Assembly (NCBI RefSeq): GCF_000220395.1
Contig: NW_004086039.1
Coordinates: forward strand, 1 to 64,000
Reading direction: 5' to 3'
Source of the DNA: Ichthyophthirius multifiliis
Lineage: Eukaryota; Ciliophora; Oligohymenophorea; Hymenostomatida
DNA: 64,000 nucleotides
Under the pieces are notes generated by a model. It was not told where the DNA came from, did no database searches, and saw only the letters and a program-made list of their open reading frames with translations. The first letter of the stretch is position 1, and every line of letters begins with the position of its first letter. The translations under genes and the position numbers were made by a program. Positions 13,330 through 25,887 of the stretch are shown here, in pieces.

Positions 13330-14207
13330 TCATTTTTTTTTTATCTTATTTTTCTTTTATTTCAAAATATCAATTGAAATTTATTTTAATTTCCTTATAT
13401 ATATTTTATCATTATCATCTTTTTTTTTTATTTATAAATTAACTTTCATTCTATTTTTTTAATCCATGCATTTCATTTGATACCTATTACTCTTCACAAT
13501 CTTTTCTTTATTTCCATTTATATAATCAAAATACTTTTATATAATTATTATGAAAATCTTCTTCATAAACCGACTTTTATACAAAAATAAAACTTTTTTT
13601 TCTTATTATTTCCATCTAAAATTTTCCTTCATATCTGTTTCCGTCTTGGCGAAGTTTCTATTCCTAATCCAATCTTTTGATTTCTAAAATAAATCTTTTT
13701 TTATTAAAAATATAACTTTTTTATCCTTTTTTCATTCTTCTTTATATTTTTCATCATTTTTATGGTAGTAAATACCTTTCACATTAATTTTGTCATTAAC
13801 TTAATGCCTTCCAAATACATCTGCTGTAGGGTAAGTTAAATTCTATATTCCATATATTATTTTTCTAATATCTCTCATTTTTTAATCATTTAACGATTTC
13901 TAGATTCTATAACTATTTTGTTTGCCTTAATACCGATTTTTTTCATATATTTTGCCTTTATCTAAAATTATAAGAAGTAATTTTAGCCTTTATTGAGTAT
14001 TTTTTTTTGCTTTTTGGTTAATATTATTGGAATACTTGTTAATGTAAACAATGCAAACATTAAAAACAGTGATTTTTATAGTTTATATCATCTTAATATT
14101 GAATTATTTTGTTGGATTTTTTATATTCCATGGTTTTATGTAGTTATTTGGCAATTTTTAATATTTTTTTATTGCACTAAATTAAACCTGTGCTTTTAAT
14201 TTGACAT
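13330..14207 (-). pseudogene. MORN-repeat protein pseudogene
   Basis: On the minus strand an ATG at 14207 starts MSNQKHRFNLVQQKN. Further on there are degraded MORN repeats, recognisable in LTYPTADVF, VNDKINVKGIYYHKNDEKY and, in another frame, DGNRYEGKF. Intact MORN units read like GDVYEGEWVNDKMHGKG, so the family is clear. The reading is broken several times: TGA codons lie in frame after SILR, after KYKEE (where MORN repeats carry Trp, so TGG to TGA) and after YIKVF, and the frame changes between repeats. Unlike the single homopolymer slips seen in other genes of this window, these cannot be removed by one extra base. MORN proteins usually bind membranes or microtubules. No intact copy lies nearby. 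Confidence 0.65.
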
Positions 14208-14759
14208 TATGACTTGTAAATACATAATTCCCAATAAAAAAAAACTCTATTTATTTATATAAGTATAATAAAAAAATTAAATTTAATTATTTTTTTTTAT
14301 TTTTTTTAATAGTTATATTTTATTTTATTTTTTTTAAAAATAAACATTTTTTTTTGATAATTTTATATATTTCATTTGTATGTTTGTTTTTTTTTTAAAA
14401 AAAAATTTTAATTATTTCTTAAAATTATTATTATTATTATATTTATAATTTAATAAATTTACTTTTTAAATAAATATTATCAATAATTAATATATAATGA
14501 TAAATAAAAATTAACTTTATCTATTATATTAATTAAAATAAATATTCAAAAATATTTTTTTAATTTTTACTAATATATTTTAATAAATTTATTAAATTAT
14601 ATATATATTTAATATTGCCACGTAATGTAAATATTTTCTTTAAAAGCTAAAAAAAATATTTTATATTTTTTTTTAATTTTAATATATACAAAATACAAAT
14701 AAAAATTTCGTTTTTATAAAAAAAATAATTTAAAATAAATAATTAAAGAAAAAAAAAAA
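14208..14759. other. Intergenic between divergent genes
   Basis: A+T-rich spacer. The last 60 bases before 14760 are an A-rich leader typical of ciliate 5' UTRs. It should hold the promoter of the highly biased Bfr1-like gene, but no specific element can be named. Confidence 0.5.
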
Positions 14760-16628
14760 ATGTCTAACAAAAAATCCGAAACCCCATAACTTCCTGAAGA
14801 AACTATTAAAAAAGAAGATACAAGAACTGACAAAAAAAGAGGTGACAAAACAAACCAACAAAAAACCCAAAATAAAGGAGACCGTGCTGACACTACAGGC
14901 TACAAAAAGCACCCTCATGGATAAAACTAAAGAAAAGGATCTGACTCAAGAAACATTAAACAAGATTTAGATGGAAATTTTGAAAAATATGAAAACAACG
15001 ATTAAAGAAAACGCACAGACAGAGTTAAAACTGAAAAAGTAAGCATTTATAACTGGGATAAGTCTAAAATTACCCTCGAAACTCCACTTCCTGAAAAACC
15101 TAAAGAAAAAGAATTAATAAAAGAACCAAAGAGGGAAGAACTCAACAAGAAAGTCGATGAAGTCGAAAAACAAATGGAAAACTACAAACACAAGAAGAAC
15201 TAAAAAATTTTGGATATTATTAGCAAAGACAAATCTTTAAAGACCAACCTTAATGAAAAATCTACTCCTTTATAATAATTGTTAAAAGAAGCTTTTGACG
15301 AATTAAAAGTTAGAAAAGAAGAATTCTTAAAATATAAAAATGAACATGAAGAAAAAGATTAATAAGTTTAAGCTTTGGTAAATATATATAAATTTTATAT
15401 TTATATTTATTTATCTTTTTAAAAATTTATATTAGTTTAAGAAATAATAAGAATTAAGAAATAAAATGAAAAAATGTTCTAATGAAAAAGATATAATTAC
15501 AGATTTAAATAATCTATAGAAAAAATTCAATAATGAATAATTAACTAATTAAGAAGAAAAAAGAGTTGTTGCTTAAATTGAAGAATTAAAACTTTCTCTA
15601 CCTTTTGCAAAGTAAAAAAATATAAATTTATATAATATAATAATTATTAAAAAAGACCTCTTTAAGAACTTGAAGAATAAAAATAAGAAATCGAAAAAGT
15701 ATCTAAAGCTTTAAAAGGAAAGATGGGTGCTGCTTATAAAAACATGAAATTAATATAAGAAAAGATCGACGAATATAAAAAAGACTTAGATGAAATTAAA
15801 AAAATAAGATTAGAAGGAGACGAAAAGAGTAACCCTGAAATCGCTTAAATAAAAGAAGAATACTAAAAACATATTGAAGAATTAAAAAAGAAGAAACATT
15901 AAGTTTACTATGACTATGATGTTTAATATAAGGCTTTTAAAGATTAATAAGAATTAATAAGATATCATGAATTTGTCAAAAGACAACATGATTATTTAAG
16001 AAGAATAGAAAAAGCTAAAAAATTTGAAGAAGAAAAAAAGAAAAGAGAAGAAGAAGATAAATAAAAAGAAGAAGAAAAAAAAAAAAACAAATATTTAGAA
16101 TTCGTTGAATTAGCTGAAACCTTGATTAAATACTTAGAAAGATTATAAGGAAAAAATGAATAAGAACAAACACAATAAGAATAATAATAAGAAGAAGTTA
16201 AGTAAATAAATAATGAAGATATCGAAAAACTTGTAAAAGCAGAAAAAATGACTGTCTTAGTAAGCAAAAAAGATAGATAGATAAATACTGGATGTCAAAA
16301 TACTAAAGGAAAAAATAATAAATAAAAATAATAATAGTAATAATAATAATTACCTGAAAAATCTAAAGAAATTAAAACTATTCACCACTCTTTTGATATC
16401 CTTTAAGGATTCGAAAAATTATCTGTTTCAGTCCCTATTTTCAAATAAAATATTGATACTGCTATTTAATAACTTAATGAAAAGAAAAAATATTTCGAAG
16501 AATTACCTAATAATGAATAAGGAGAAAGTTAAGTAGAAGAACACAAGGAAAAATAAGTTCATAACGTTAAGAACAAAAAGAAATAAGATATTGACTTCGA
16601 TGAAACATCATTCCCTACTATTAATTGA
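14760..16628 (+). CDS. Bfr1-like polysome-associated RNP protein
   Basis: The product is about 588 residues, starting MSNKKSETPQLPEETIKKED and ending DFDETSFPTIN. The first 75 residues are basic and disordered. The body is coiled coil with EEKRVVAQIEELKLSLPF, which matches the Bfr1 family pattern of EEKR plus IxxLK. Yeast Bfr1 is an mRNP/polysome and ER-associated protein. The acidic FPxI C-terminus resembles the tail of SERBP1/Stm1-type ribosome clamps. Introns lie at 15378-15435 (58 nt) and 15612-15655 (44 nt), and both keep frame. Codon use is unlike its neighbours: many C- and G-ending codons (AAC, AAG, GAC, TCC), typical of highly expressed ciliate genes. Family assignment is moderate. 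The coiled coil could inflate the likeness. Confidence 0.65.
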
Positions 16629-16654
16629 CCTTTGGTGAGGGGATGATCCTTTTT

Positions 16655-16694
16655 AATATATGGATATTATTTTATTTTATTACATCCATATATT
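16655..16694. terminator. Perfect hairpin in 3' flank of Bfr1-like gene
   Basis: AATATATGGAT at 16655-16665 is exactly complementary to ATCCATATATT at 16684-16694, with an 18-base T-rich loop. It starts 27 bases after the stop codon. It may be a 3' UTR structure. A role in 3' processing is only inference. Confidence 0.4.
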
Positions 16695-17787
16695 ATTCAT
16701 TAATATATAAAAATAACTATAGAAATAATTATTATTTATTATTCAATTTTTTATTAAATAAAAAATTGTTTATAAATTTAATTTATTTTTATATATATTT
16801 TTATATATTATATTTTTTTAAAGAAGAGGGAGATTTTATTTGAGCCAGGGTGAAGAAAAATGCTATTTTTATAAAATAACAACAAAAAACATAAATTATT
16901 TAAATAAACGGTTTATTTTTTTACTAATTAAAAAATTAAATCTTTTATTTTTATAAATTACATTTTTCTTCGAAATTATTTTTTTATGTTTTTCCATTCT
17001 TTATTATTTAAACGTACAAAAATTTATCTATTTATTAATTATTAATTTTTTATTTAAAAATATATATATATAAATTATCAATTTTTTTATAACAAATAAT
17101 TATATATTGCTTATTCTTTACTACTAGATAGCAAAAATAAGGTTAATAATTATTTTATTTTTTTCGTTCACAAAACTAAATATTTTAAAAAAGTATATAT
17201 TAAAATTTACTTTTAAATAATTTATTATTAATAATTATAATCTTAATTAAATGTGCTAATACAAAATATTTATTAAAAGATTTTTTTTATAATTAATTAA
17301 ATATTTATTTCTAAATAAAAATATTCAAATTTATATTATATTATAATATTTAAATAATTTTGAAAATTTATTGCTAATTACATTCATATAATTTAATTTT
17401 GAATATTTTGAAAATGTATAAGGAATTAGATTTGATTTTTTTTAATATTCAAAAAAGTTAAATTTATTTTATTTTTTTAATATAAACTTAAAAAAAATTA
17501 TTTTGTATAAATTATAATATCAGGATATATTATGGAACCTAAAAAAAATAAATATTTTAATTCGCTTAAATTAAGATATTTTTGAAATAGAAAATTAAGA
17601 AATTAAAAAAAAAATATCACTAAAATTTAATTAAATATTTTTTTTTAGAATCTTAAAATATTATATATTTTTATATATTCCCCAAATAATTAAAATATCT
17701 TTATTAACTATAATATATAGAATATAATAATAATATATAAAATATAGAATATTATAATAATATATAAAATACAAAAAAAAAATACAG
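16695..17787. other. Intergenic, mostly AT-rich
   Basis: Mostly plain A+T. A short island at 16822-16854 (gaagagggag...gagccagggtgaag) is much richer in G than its surroundings and is not part of a recognisable gene. Otherwise nothing is seen up to the helicase start. Confidence 0.5.
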
Positions 17788-20461
17788 ATGGGATAATGTT
17801 AAAGCGAAGTTAAATAATAATTACTAAATTAAAACTAAGCAGCTAATCTGCCTTAAGAAAGAAAAGAAATAATAACATAAACTTAATCTATTATATAGGA
17901 TTCTTAAAAAAAATCTTAAGTTACTTATTAAAGAAACGATCCATCAATTAATTTAGATTAGAAGATTTAATAAAGCTAAGATTAATTAAGTCTTTTAAAC
18001 TTTAATAATATGAATTAACAAAATAATTAATATTATAAATAATTTATATTATAATAATAAAAATTATAGACTATAAATAATTAAAGATAATAAACTAATA
18101 CTTATTTATAATAGAAAAAAAATCAAGAATAAAAAGAACATAATATAAGAAAAAATTAATAAATTAATAAATATTCTTCTGATGATAGTTTTGAAAGCAT
18201 TTAAGAAGATTAATATAGAAATAATAATAAAATTAATATAACTTAATAAAATGTTAATAAAAATTATATTATAGATACATCTAAAGAACTAGATGATTAT
18301 AATGCTAAAAACATGATTTTTATTAAGCCAAAAAAATATTAACAATACAATGCAGGTTAAATATATGCTTAAGAATTTCTTTAATAAGACATTATAGAAA
18401 ATTAAAAATTAGATAAAAATGAAAAAAGTAATTAATAAAAAATCGAAGAAGAAAAAGACATTAGAAAATATTAAATGGCAAAAAAATAATAAATGATATA
18501 AGAAAAAATACAAAAAAAAATAGAAGAATAAAAAGAATAAGAACCTCAAGGAAAAAATTGTATTTTTTTTTTTTAAAAAAAAAATACGTATATTTTTATA
18601 ATATTTTTGTTAATAAAAAAAAGTTAATAAATATGTCAAACAATAATAATAACAAGAAGAAAAAAAAAAATCTTTAAAAGAACACTAAGAATTTCAAGAA
18701 AAAACTGAAAAAAAATACACTCAATAATACATTGAATAAAAAGATACTATTGATAAAAAAAAAAGAGAAAAATCCATAAAACTAAACAATCTATACTATG
18801 AAAAAATTAAATATTAAACAAAAATTTAAATTGCTTTAAAAGTATTAGAGAACAAAGTCCTTAAGGAAATGAAAATATGTTTAAGTGATAAAGAAAAAGA
18901 GATAGTTTTAACAAACAAAGATTAAATAGTTTTGGGCAGATCAGGAACAGGAAAAACAACTTCTTATGCAATAAGACTATCAATAATGTAAGCATTATTT
19001 AATTAAGAAAAAAATAAGTAGGAAAACTATAATTTAGATTTAGACTTAAAAATATGCTTCACAACCCTTTCTTAATTATTAAGTTAATAAGTTTAATAGT
19101 TTTATATTGGAATTACTAAAGATTAGAAATAGACTATTTTATAAAATGTATATAGTCTTAGTTAGGTTTAAACTTTTCCATTTTTTACTGATTTTAAATC
19201 TCTTATAAAATTAATTGATGGGAATTTAGTTGTTCCATTTTTTTAAAGAAAAAAAGATGGAAGAATTGAAGAAAATGAAAATATTGGAATTAATTTTGAT
19301 GAAAAATATACAGGAAAAACTTACTTTAGTTAAGACTTTAGTTTTAGTGAGATTAATATTGATGATTTTTAAGGGAAATTTTGGAATTATCTAAATTAAT
19401 ATTATAAAAAAATAACAGAAAATATAAATCCTATTTCAGCTTATTCGGAAATTAGTTCTTATATCTCAGGTTTTTTTTTTTAATTTTTTTTTTTTATATA
19501 TATAAAAAGGACATTAAGCAAGTTTTAAATATAAAGATTTTTTACTTCCTGAAAATTAATATATTAATATAGTAGGAAAAAATAAATAGTTTTTGTAATA
19601 TGAATAGAAAGAAAGAATATATTTAATAGCTTAATAATATGTTTAATGGAAGAAATAAAATCGCTATTTTGATAATAATGATATAACAAATTATATTTTA
19701 AGCAAAATAACTTAAGTAAATTAATAAAAAAAAAGTTTAAATATATTTTTATAAATTCATTTTTTATAGGGTCATTATAATTTCGAAAAAGGATAATTCG
19801 ATTATACTTTTGTAGATGAAGTTTAGGATTTAAATTATGCAAATATTTATTTAATATGTCTTTTAACAGAATAAGGTATATTCTTAGGTGGAGATACTGC
19901 TTAGACTATAAATAAAGAATGTAAATTTCGTTTTAAGGAATTAATAAAAATATTCGATTAAGAACAAAATGAAAAAAATGAGATAAAATTAGATTTTAAA
20001 ATGCCTTAACTAATTTAACTAAATAAAAATTTTAGATCACACGGTTAAATAATAGAATTTAACAATATAATAGTAAGATTACTAGAAATATTTTTTCCAA
20101 CATAAATTGATAAAATTCCTTTAGAACATTCTTTAAGAAAAGGACCTAAACCAATACTTATTAAATAAATTGAGGAAATTATAAATTTATTTAAACACAA
20201 AAAAAAATAAAAAGTAAAAGATTACTTTGGTAGACTGTAAATTGTTTTGGTTAAAAACAATGAATAAAAATATTAATTATAAAAAATTTTAGAGAAATTA
20301 AATAATAATGACATTAGAATTTTAACTATAGGGGAATGTAAAGGATTGGAGTTTTAAGATGTTATATTATATAATTTATTTGATATTACTTATAAAAATT
20401 GTTAATCTCTTGAACTGATAAATTATTTAATAATCGATAGTAAATATATATAAATTCATAT

Positions 20462-20512
<51 letters not shown>

Positions 20513-23217
20513 TTTATTTTAGTTATTATTTTCATCATATTAATATTTACATATAATAAGTTATATAATTTAAATAATTTTTTTATTAAATAAAAAAATA
20601 TATTTAATATTTTTATATATATTTATATTTTTTTAATTTTTTTATCTTAAAAATCTATTTTCTTTCTAGAATAATTAAATTAATTTAATGAAAATTATGG
20701 AAACGCATAAGCATATTAATTAAATAATAATTAAGATATCAAATATTAAATAGAATATAAATATCATAAAGATTTTGAATTATTATGTGGAAATTTAAAG
20801 GAAATTTATGTTGCAGTTAGTCGTTCGAGATCCAGAATATTTATATATGAAGATAATTAGTAAATTTATAGAAATCCTATGATTAATTTACTTTTTAAGA
20901 TGGATATTATAGATAAAAGAGATTTTAATGACAATGAAATTTATAAATAAATTATAGTAATTTTTTTTAAAATCCACTTAATAATTTTTTTTTTTTTAGA
21001 AAGAACATTTGCATTATATATCAGAATTTGAACCTATTTAGAATAACAAGGATGATTTTATGAAATTAGCCAATTAATTAAAAGATAATAAAAATTATTT
21101 AGAAGCGGCTTAATTTTATAAAAAAATAGGAGAAGAAGATAAATATCAAGAGTAATTATATTTTTTTTATTTTGTTAAAAAAAAAACTTATATTTATATA
21201 TAAATAGATGTTTAGTATTCATAAATTTAAAAAAAGCCCAAAATTTAATTGATTTAAATAAAGAAAAATATAAACAATAATATGAATTTTAATTCAAATA
21301 AAATTAATAGTAAGACAAGGAATTAACTATTTATAAATAAGTTTAAGATACTTTATAATTAGCAATTAACTTTTATAAACAAAATGCAAATTATTTAGAA
21401 TTATGTAAGATATATAACACTTTAGGCTAATATAGTTAAAGTTTAGAATTTTTATAAAAAATAATAATTACGTAATAAAATAAAGAACAAACAAATTAAT
21501 TCGAAAGAAGAACTTTGCTTACTTACGCTTATTATTTAGAAAAACATAAAAACGAGGAAAAACTAAAAAATCTTTATTTATAAATACTTAGATTTTATGA
21601 AAACTCAAACTTAATCGATAGCAAATATATTTTGTTTGTTTATTATAGATTGAATAATATTGAAAATTTATAAATAAAATTAAATGAATATAAAATAAAT
21701 AATAAAATTAATTAAAAAGAATTAATTAAAACTCTAAATTATTATTATCCTTAAATATTATAAATGATTCTTTCCAAAATTGATAAAGAATTTTAAACTA
21801 AAAGGAAAAGTTTAGGAAAAAATTTAAATATAAAAAAAACTGAAATAAAAATAGATCTAGCTTAAAATATAATCAATTTAATTTAACAATTGATTATTCC
21901 TTTTAAAGAAGAATTCTTAAAAATAGCAATGAGTAGATAAAGTATTGAATATTTTTAAATATAGTTAAACAGATTTACTACTATATGCAATATTTCAGAA
22001 TTTAAACATGTAGATAAAAATAAAAATTTAGATAGTTATAATCTAATGTTTGTATATATTATGTTAATTCATTTTGATTTTACTTAATTTTTAAAACGAT
22101 TTTTTGAAATTGTAGGCTGGCATTAATAAATGAATTTGTTACTAATAGAATAACTACATTCTTAAAAAATTTCAAAAGAAGATTTATTTAAATAAATATA
22201 GACTGATGATATGTAATGGATGTTAGATGATAACAGAAAATTAAATGATAAAGATGCCTTGGTTTATTATTCGTTATTAGGTTGTTATAAATAAATGATT
22301 TAATAAAAATTATGTAATCAAAATTCTTATTATGAATATTAATTGGGTATTATTGAGGATGATTAATAACATTAGTATTATGATTTAAATAATTTTTATA
22401 AAAGTATTTGCAATTATAATCCTTAGGATTTCTCTAGAAATTATTAATAAATAAATAAATTTAAAAATGTGAATAGATTAACTGAATTATAAAAATAATA
22501 CCAATAAAATTAAAATAATTATAAATCTTAATATGAAAGTTTTTAATAAAATTAATCTAAATACTTTGATCTTTTTAAAGAAAATATTAAATTTTTTAAT
22601 GAAATATTTACTAAAGGATATATAAAATAATCAGATAATCTTTAAAATACTATAATTTAATTATTAGATTCTTTATTTTTTTTCAAATTAAACATTGAGT
22701 TTGTTTGTACTTAAACAAAACCTTTTAGGAATTTTTTTTATAGTTTGAATTGTAAAATAAAAGAAGACTTTTTTAAAATTATGAATAATATAATTAATTT
22801 TAACTAAACATTTAATTTACAAAAAAAAACGTAATAACATTAAATGATAATAAATTAATAAGTGATTGTATTTGTTAAATTTTTGGGTAAGAAAAAAATA
22901 TTTAATATATAAAAATTTATATTTTATAATAAATAAAATAGGTTTATCCCACTAAATATAGATAATAATGAAAATTCAAATAATTAAGATAATAAAAATA
23001 ATTCAAAATAATATTAAGATTTTTGGATGCATTACGGACAAGAATATTATTTAATATATATTAATAATAATATATTTTAAAAATATAGATAATAAATGTA
23101 AAATATTTCATTAAATTGCATATATTCAAATGATTAAATAAAATTAGTTGATAGAAAGTTTTGTCTTTCTTTGTGTCAAATGGAATTAGTAAATAGATAT
23201 ATATATATATATATAGA

Positions 23218-23250
<33 letters not shown>

Positions 23251-24390
23251 ATATAAATATATTTTATACATATAATTTTTTTTTTTTATTTTTTACATAT
23301 TTATTTTATATATTTAATTATTTTAGGCAAATCTTTTAAAATAATTTATTTCAAACATTGGTTATATTACAAAAAAAAAATTATAAGAATTTAAAACAGA
23401 TAACATTTCTCTAGAATTGAAATTATAGTTAGTCTAATAATCTCTTGAAATACTTTATTTTGATAATTAAATATAAGAAATTATTTAAAAACAAGATTAA
23501 GTAAGCCATTTATTGACATAAAGAATACCTTAGATTAATTCCCTAAAATATTAAATATGCTAATTTAATCAAAAAATATAACAATAAAAACTTTATAAAC
23601 ATATTAAAAATGAAGAAAATGAATATTTATAAAAATAAAAAAATTTAAACACGTATTTACATTAAAAATAAAATGAATTACTAAAAATAAAACTAAATTC
23701 AATTAATATAAATAAAAAAACGCTATTATCGCCAGAAGATTATAAATTTTTTATAACAAATATTTATAAATATGGAATTTTCATATAAGCACATAAATAT
23801 AGATACATTGCTTTTCTTAATAAAAATAACAATATTAAATAAGATGAAAAACAAAACAGCATATCTCCATTATAAAGCTATATTTTAAATTTGGCAAGAA
23901 TTTTACTTAGATCAGTAACAAGAAATAAAATTGAATTGTGTAAAGATTTTACTGAATACGATAAAATATTTTTAGGATGTGTACTTTTAAATTTGATTGA
24001 AAATACAACTTTTGGAGAAGTATTACTTAAAAATGAATAGGAACAATAATAAAACTAAATATAATAAAATAATCTATTATTTAATGTTTTAAACTTCTTT
24101 AAATATAGAAATAAAAATTAAAAGGGATATGTTATTGAAAGTATATTAAAAATCTTAGAAATTACAAAAGAAAATTAAATAAAATAAAAAATAAGAGTAA
24201 TAATATTTATAAATTTAGTGTAATTATATATATTTTTAAAATTAGGAAAGTTTAATAGAATATGGTTTTTTTGAAATTTATTTAGAATACTTTATTTAAA
24301 ATTAAAAAAAATAAAAAGAAATGATATTAATTCCATAATTATATAAAAAGTTTATAGATGATTCTGATATAAAAATAAAGAAAACATATT

Positions 24391-24454
<64 letters not shown>

Positions 24455-25544
24455 TCTAAAAATTTATAAATATGAAAATTACAATAGTAATGTTTTAAGT
24501 AATTTGAATTAATAAAGTCAATTTATTTTCTTTATACTATTAAATTCAAAAAATATATAATTTGATTAAAGTATTCAATTAGTATCATTTATTATTATTA
24601 TAGTACTTTAATTAATTACAAAGAATGATTCTAAAGTTTATATGCGAAAAGAAATTCATAATTTTCTTAATTAATATTTAATCAAAGATTAAAAAGATTT
24701 AATTATTTATTAAGAAAAACAAAACAATAAATTAATTTATATAGAAAAAGATCAATAAAATGTTGATAATTAATAATAAGAATAAATTAGTATATTAAAT
24801 TAAAAAATTATAGAAATTCTGACTAATTTAATTCAAAATTAAGAATATCATACGAATAATTCTTAAATATCTATAATAAATTGCATTTAAAATATATAAA
24901 TTGAACTAATTATTTAATAAATATAATTTATTTATTAAAATCATACAATTTTTAACATAATATATGAAAAATTCTAACTTTCGGACAATATAGAAATATT
25001 TTAAATGGATAATATGCAAAAATAATTTCTTTAAAAAATAAATAAATTAAAATTTAATCAATTATATAGATTATACTAATTAAATAAATAATCTTAAGAA
25101 ATAATATATTACAAAAACGATTTCATAAATTTTATAAAACAGAACTTTTCTTGTGATTACTATAATCATATTTATAAAAGATTTACTTAATTTTATTAGA
25201 TATATTTAGAATGTTATATAATCACTTAAAATATTAGATAAGCTTTTATTGAAGAAATGCATAAAAAATAAATAACTAGTGAAAATTTTATATACATTTT
25301 ATTGAATCTTAAATAAGTTTATAATAGTGAATATATTTTTTAAAGAGATTTTAGAGACGTGATTAAGAATATTAATAATAATTATGAATTAAAAGATTTA
25401 TATAATATAAAAGATTAATATTAAGAGAAATTAGATATTTTATTTAATAAGTATATTGATTATTTAACAGATCCTAAAATTGAAATAGAAAAAATTGAAT
25501 AGATTGAACCAGAATAATTCTTGTAGGAATTTGAAAATAGTTGA
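17788..25544 (+). CDS. TRANK1-like SF1 (UvrD-type) helicase
   Basis: A very large gene, about 2,200 residues after a dozen or so introns. It starts MGQCQSEVK, a good N-myristoylation/palmitoylation signal. Residues 1-300 are Q-rich and coiled. The helicase core follows: Walker A VLGRSGTGKTTSYAIRL (about residue 361), the NPISAYSEISSYI segment, Walker B DYTFVDEVQD (about 625), GDTAQTI, NFRSHGQ, motif V ILTIGECKGLEFQDVILYN and motif VI EIYVAVSRSRSRIFIYE. This set, especially ECKGLEF-DVxLYN, is that of TRANK1-type helicases rather than bacterial Rep. The remaining 1,500 residues are helical and Q-rich, without a named domain. Introns checked for phase: 18560-18623, 19470-19509 and 19716-19769. 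A (TAA)n tract near 24392-24453 reads as polyglutamine. The ending ...EQFLQEFENS-TGA is clean. Confidence 0.85.
20440..20670 (+). repeat. Intron with long (TA)n tract in helicase gene
   Basis: The coding sequence stops at about 20450 and resumes at about 20670. Between them lies a TA microsatellite (about 20456-20510) and T-rich sequence ending in a GT...AG-compatible acceptor. Exact ends were not determined. Confidence 0.55.
24388..24455 (+). repeat. (TAA)n tract encoding polyglutamine
   Basis: About twenty consecutive TAA triplets lie in the frame of the helicase gene, preceded by KKTYY and followed by YLKIYKYENY. In the ciliate code each is Gln. The tract would read as stops in the standard code. 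Confidence 0.7.
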
Positions 25545-25887
25545 AAAAAATAAATATTGGATATTCTATTTTTATATATAACATTGATTTTTTTTTTAAT
25601 TATTTTAATATATTATATATTTATTAATTATATATATGAAGTTTAAAAATTTATTTTTTTAATAATTTATCTATTATTATATATTAAATATATTAGAATT
25701 ATTTTTATATAAAATATATTTTTTATATATATTTAATATTTGCTGTATATTAATATAAAAATAGTTAATAATTTTTCATTTAAAAACACTATCACACTAA
25801 ATAAAATTCAATTTAATTATTCTTAAATAAAGTTTTTTTTTAATATAAAAGTTTATAATAATATATAGAAATATAAAATTTTAAATT
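25545..25887. other. Convergent intergenic spacer
   Basis: A+T-rich spacer between convergent stops of the helicase and RAP genes. Nothing is recognised. Confidence 0.55.

Noticed and set aside
16620-16860. Selenocysteine insertion element downstream of the Bfr1-like stop
   Set aside because: An ATGA is present but no matching SECIS core quartet or stem could be made.
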